Part shown: positions 14,606-15,178 of the stretch, piece by piece
Numbering within the stretch: position 1 is the stretch's first letter
Layout of the letters: each line of letters opens with the position of its first letter
Assembly: GCA_964427955.1 (NCBI GenBank)
Contig: CAYRWY010000099.1
Coordinates: 1 to 15,178 of the forward strand
From: JACRBK01 sp964427955
GTDB lineage: Bacteria; Chloroflexota; Anaerolineae; Aggregatilineales; Aggregatilineaceae
Length of the DNA: 15,178 nucleotides
Reading direction: 5' to 3'
Translations under genes and position numbers: made by a program
Notes under the pieces: generated by a model
Databases searched by the model: none
What the model was told of the DNA's origin: nothing
Seen by the model: the letters and a program-made list of their open reading frames with translations, nothing else

Positions 14606-15016
14606 CTAATCGCGGAACAGGTCCACTCCTATTTGGGCCAGGGCGATGTCTTCTTCTTCCGAGAGGCCGCTCACCCCGACCGCGCCGATCACCTCGCCCC
14701 GATAAACCACGGGCAGCCCGCCGCCCCAGGCGACATAGCGCAGATCGCCGAAATTCGTCATCGGGAAGGGCTTCTCGCGCGATTCCGCCCCGACGGCCAG
14801 CGTCGGGCGGCGTTCGCGAGCCGCCGTGAAGGCCTTGTTGATCGCGATGTTGATTGACGGCAGCTTGCAGCCATCGGTGCGCAGAAAGGCGATCAACTCG
14901 CCGTGCGCATCGGCTACCGCGATGGCCGCACCCAGGTGATCGCGGTCCAGTGCCTGCTGGATGACGGCCACGATCCGGGCGGCGTCGGCGTGCGAAAGAC
15001 TCGTTTCTTGTTTCAT
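14606..15016 (-). CDS. GlcG/HbpS family heme-binding-like protein
   Basis: A 136-residue single-domain protein of the GlcG/HbpS (PF03928) family. The order is typical: AAIAVADAHGELIAFLRTDG (30-49), the helix SINIAINKAFTAA (54-66), and the glycine-rich RYVAWGGGLPVVYRGEVIGA (92-111) followed by VGVSGLSEEEDIALAQIG. Family members bind heme (HbpS in Streptomyces) or occur in glycolate and other oxidation clusters as accessory proteins. No signal peptide is present, unlike some exported HbpS proteins, so it is probably cytosolic. TCCTC on the plus strand at 15026-15030 is a GAGGA ribosome-binding site nine bases before the ATG. The DUF4919-like gene follows after 11 bases. Heme binding is a family property and not visible as a specific motif here. 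Confidence 0.85.
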   Translation of the reverse strand: MKQETSLSHADAARIVAVIQQALDRDHLGAAIAVADAHGELIAFLRTDGCKLPSINIAINKAFTAARERRPTLAVGAESREKPFPMTNFGDLRYVAWGGGLPVVYRGEVIGAVGVSGLSEEEDIALAQIGVDLFRD

Positions 15017-15055
15017 GTAAGATTTTCCTCACTGTTCGAAAAAATCACCACTGTT

Positions 15056-15120
15056 TTTGAGAGGGGCCATTCGTGAATTGCCCAATAGGCGTCAACTTAA
15101 GCGTCTGCGCTCCTCTCAAA
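15056..15120. repeat. Long-spaced 9-bp inverted repeat upstream of the GlcG-like gene
   Basis: TTTGAGAGG (15056-15064) and CCTCTCAAA (15112-15120) are perfect inverted arms 47 bases apart, 40 bases upstream of the minus-strand start. They could be paired operator half-sites or the stem of a 5' leader structure. No convincing promoter was found on the minus strand: TTGACG (plus 15090-15095, reverse) has no good -10 partner. Confidence 0.4.
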
Positions 15121-15131
15121 GAGAAAAACCG

Positions 15132-15175
15132 GCCTCACCCCTAACCCCTCTCCATCAGAAAACGATGGAGAGGGG
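15132..15175. repeat. Palindromic dispersed repeat, copy 2
   Basis: GCCTCACCCCTAACCCCTCT (from 15132) runs into a perfect 12-bp hairpin: CCCCTCTCCATC (15145-15156) with GATGGAGAGGGG (15164-15175), loop AGAAAAC. Head sequence, arms and the AGAA(A)ACG loop match copy 1 at 8947-8994 with small differences. It may continue past the window end. Confidence 0.75.
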
Positions 15176-15178
15176 CAT

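Noticed and set aside
14595..15032. In-frame N-terminal extension of the DUF4919-like gene, suggesting a fusion
   Set aside because: The extension overlaps the GlcG-like gene in another frame, is Arg/Gly-rich without motifs, and a good ribosome-binding site marks the start at 14594.

Overview
The window looks like part of a GC-rich bacterial chromosome, most likely a Chloroflexota (Anaerolineae-like) organism. This is an inference from three things: high GC with strong Shine-Dalgarno sites, a long cyclase-STAND-TPR signalling protein of a type often multiplied in that phylum, and a histidyl-tRNA synthetase of the eukaryote-like kind. No rRNA, tRNA, transposase, integrase or CRISPR array was seen.

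Layout. Positions 3-374 hold the 3' part of a RimJ/RimL-type acetyltransferase. Positions 418-1530 hold a compact operon: a TetR regulator, a small DUF4405-like membrane cytochrome and a 2[4Fe-4S] ferredoxin. A perfect 10-bp inverted repeat covers the promoter and start codon of the TetR gene, whose transcript is probably leaderless. From about 1531 to 6300 the base composition drops visibly. This block carries four co-directional genes that look like cell-surface glycan or peptidoglycan modification: a GNAT, a FemAB-like acyltransferase, an FkbM methyltransferase and a divergent NodB-like deacetylase protein. It is probably an acquired accessory island.

Positions 6397-6993 encode a Cys-rich DUF6144-like protein. 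A LexA-like GAAC-N4-GTTT box lies in the spacer of its promoter. Next comes the most interesting region. A strong promoter (6962-6990) sits in the 3' end of that gene. It is followed by an 11-codon reading frame with three consecutive His codons (7019-7054), an intrinsic terminator (7082-7115), arsC (7143-7562) and hisS (7609-8940). This is the architecture of a histidine-responsive transcription attenuator controlling an arsC-hisS operon.

Downstream, a palindromic repeat (8947-8994) precedes a DeoR-family regulator with its own promoter and a three-half-site operator, coupled to an MFS transporter of the YbjJ type (9190-11165). A class III cyclase / STAND ATPase / TPR protein fills 11299-13980. 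A bidirectional terminator (14001-14024) separates it from a convergent minus-strand pair: a GlcG/HbpS-like protein (14606-15016) and a DUF4919-like protein (14028-14594). The window ends in a second copy of the palindromic repeat.

All structure, promoter and family calls were made by reading the sequence; no database search or folding was run.
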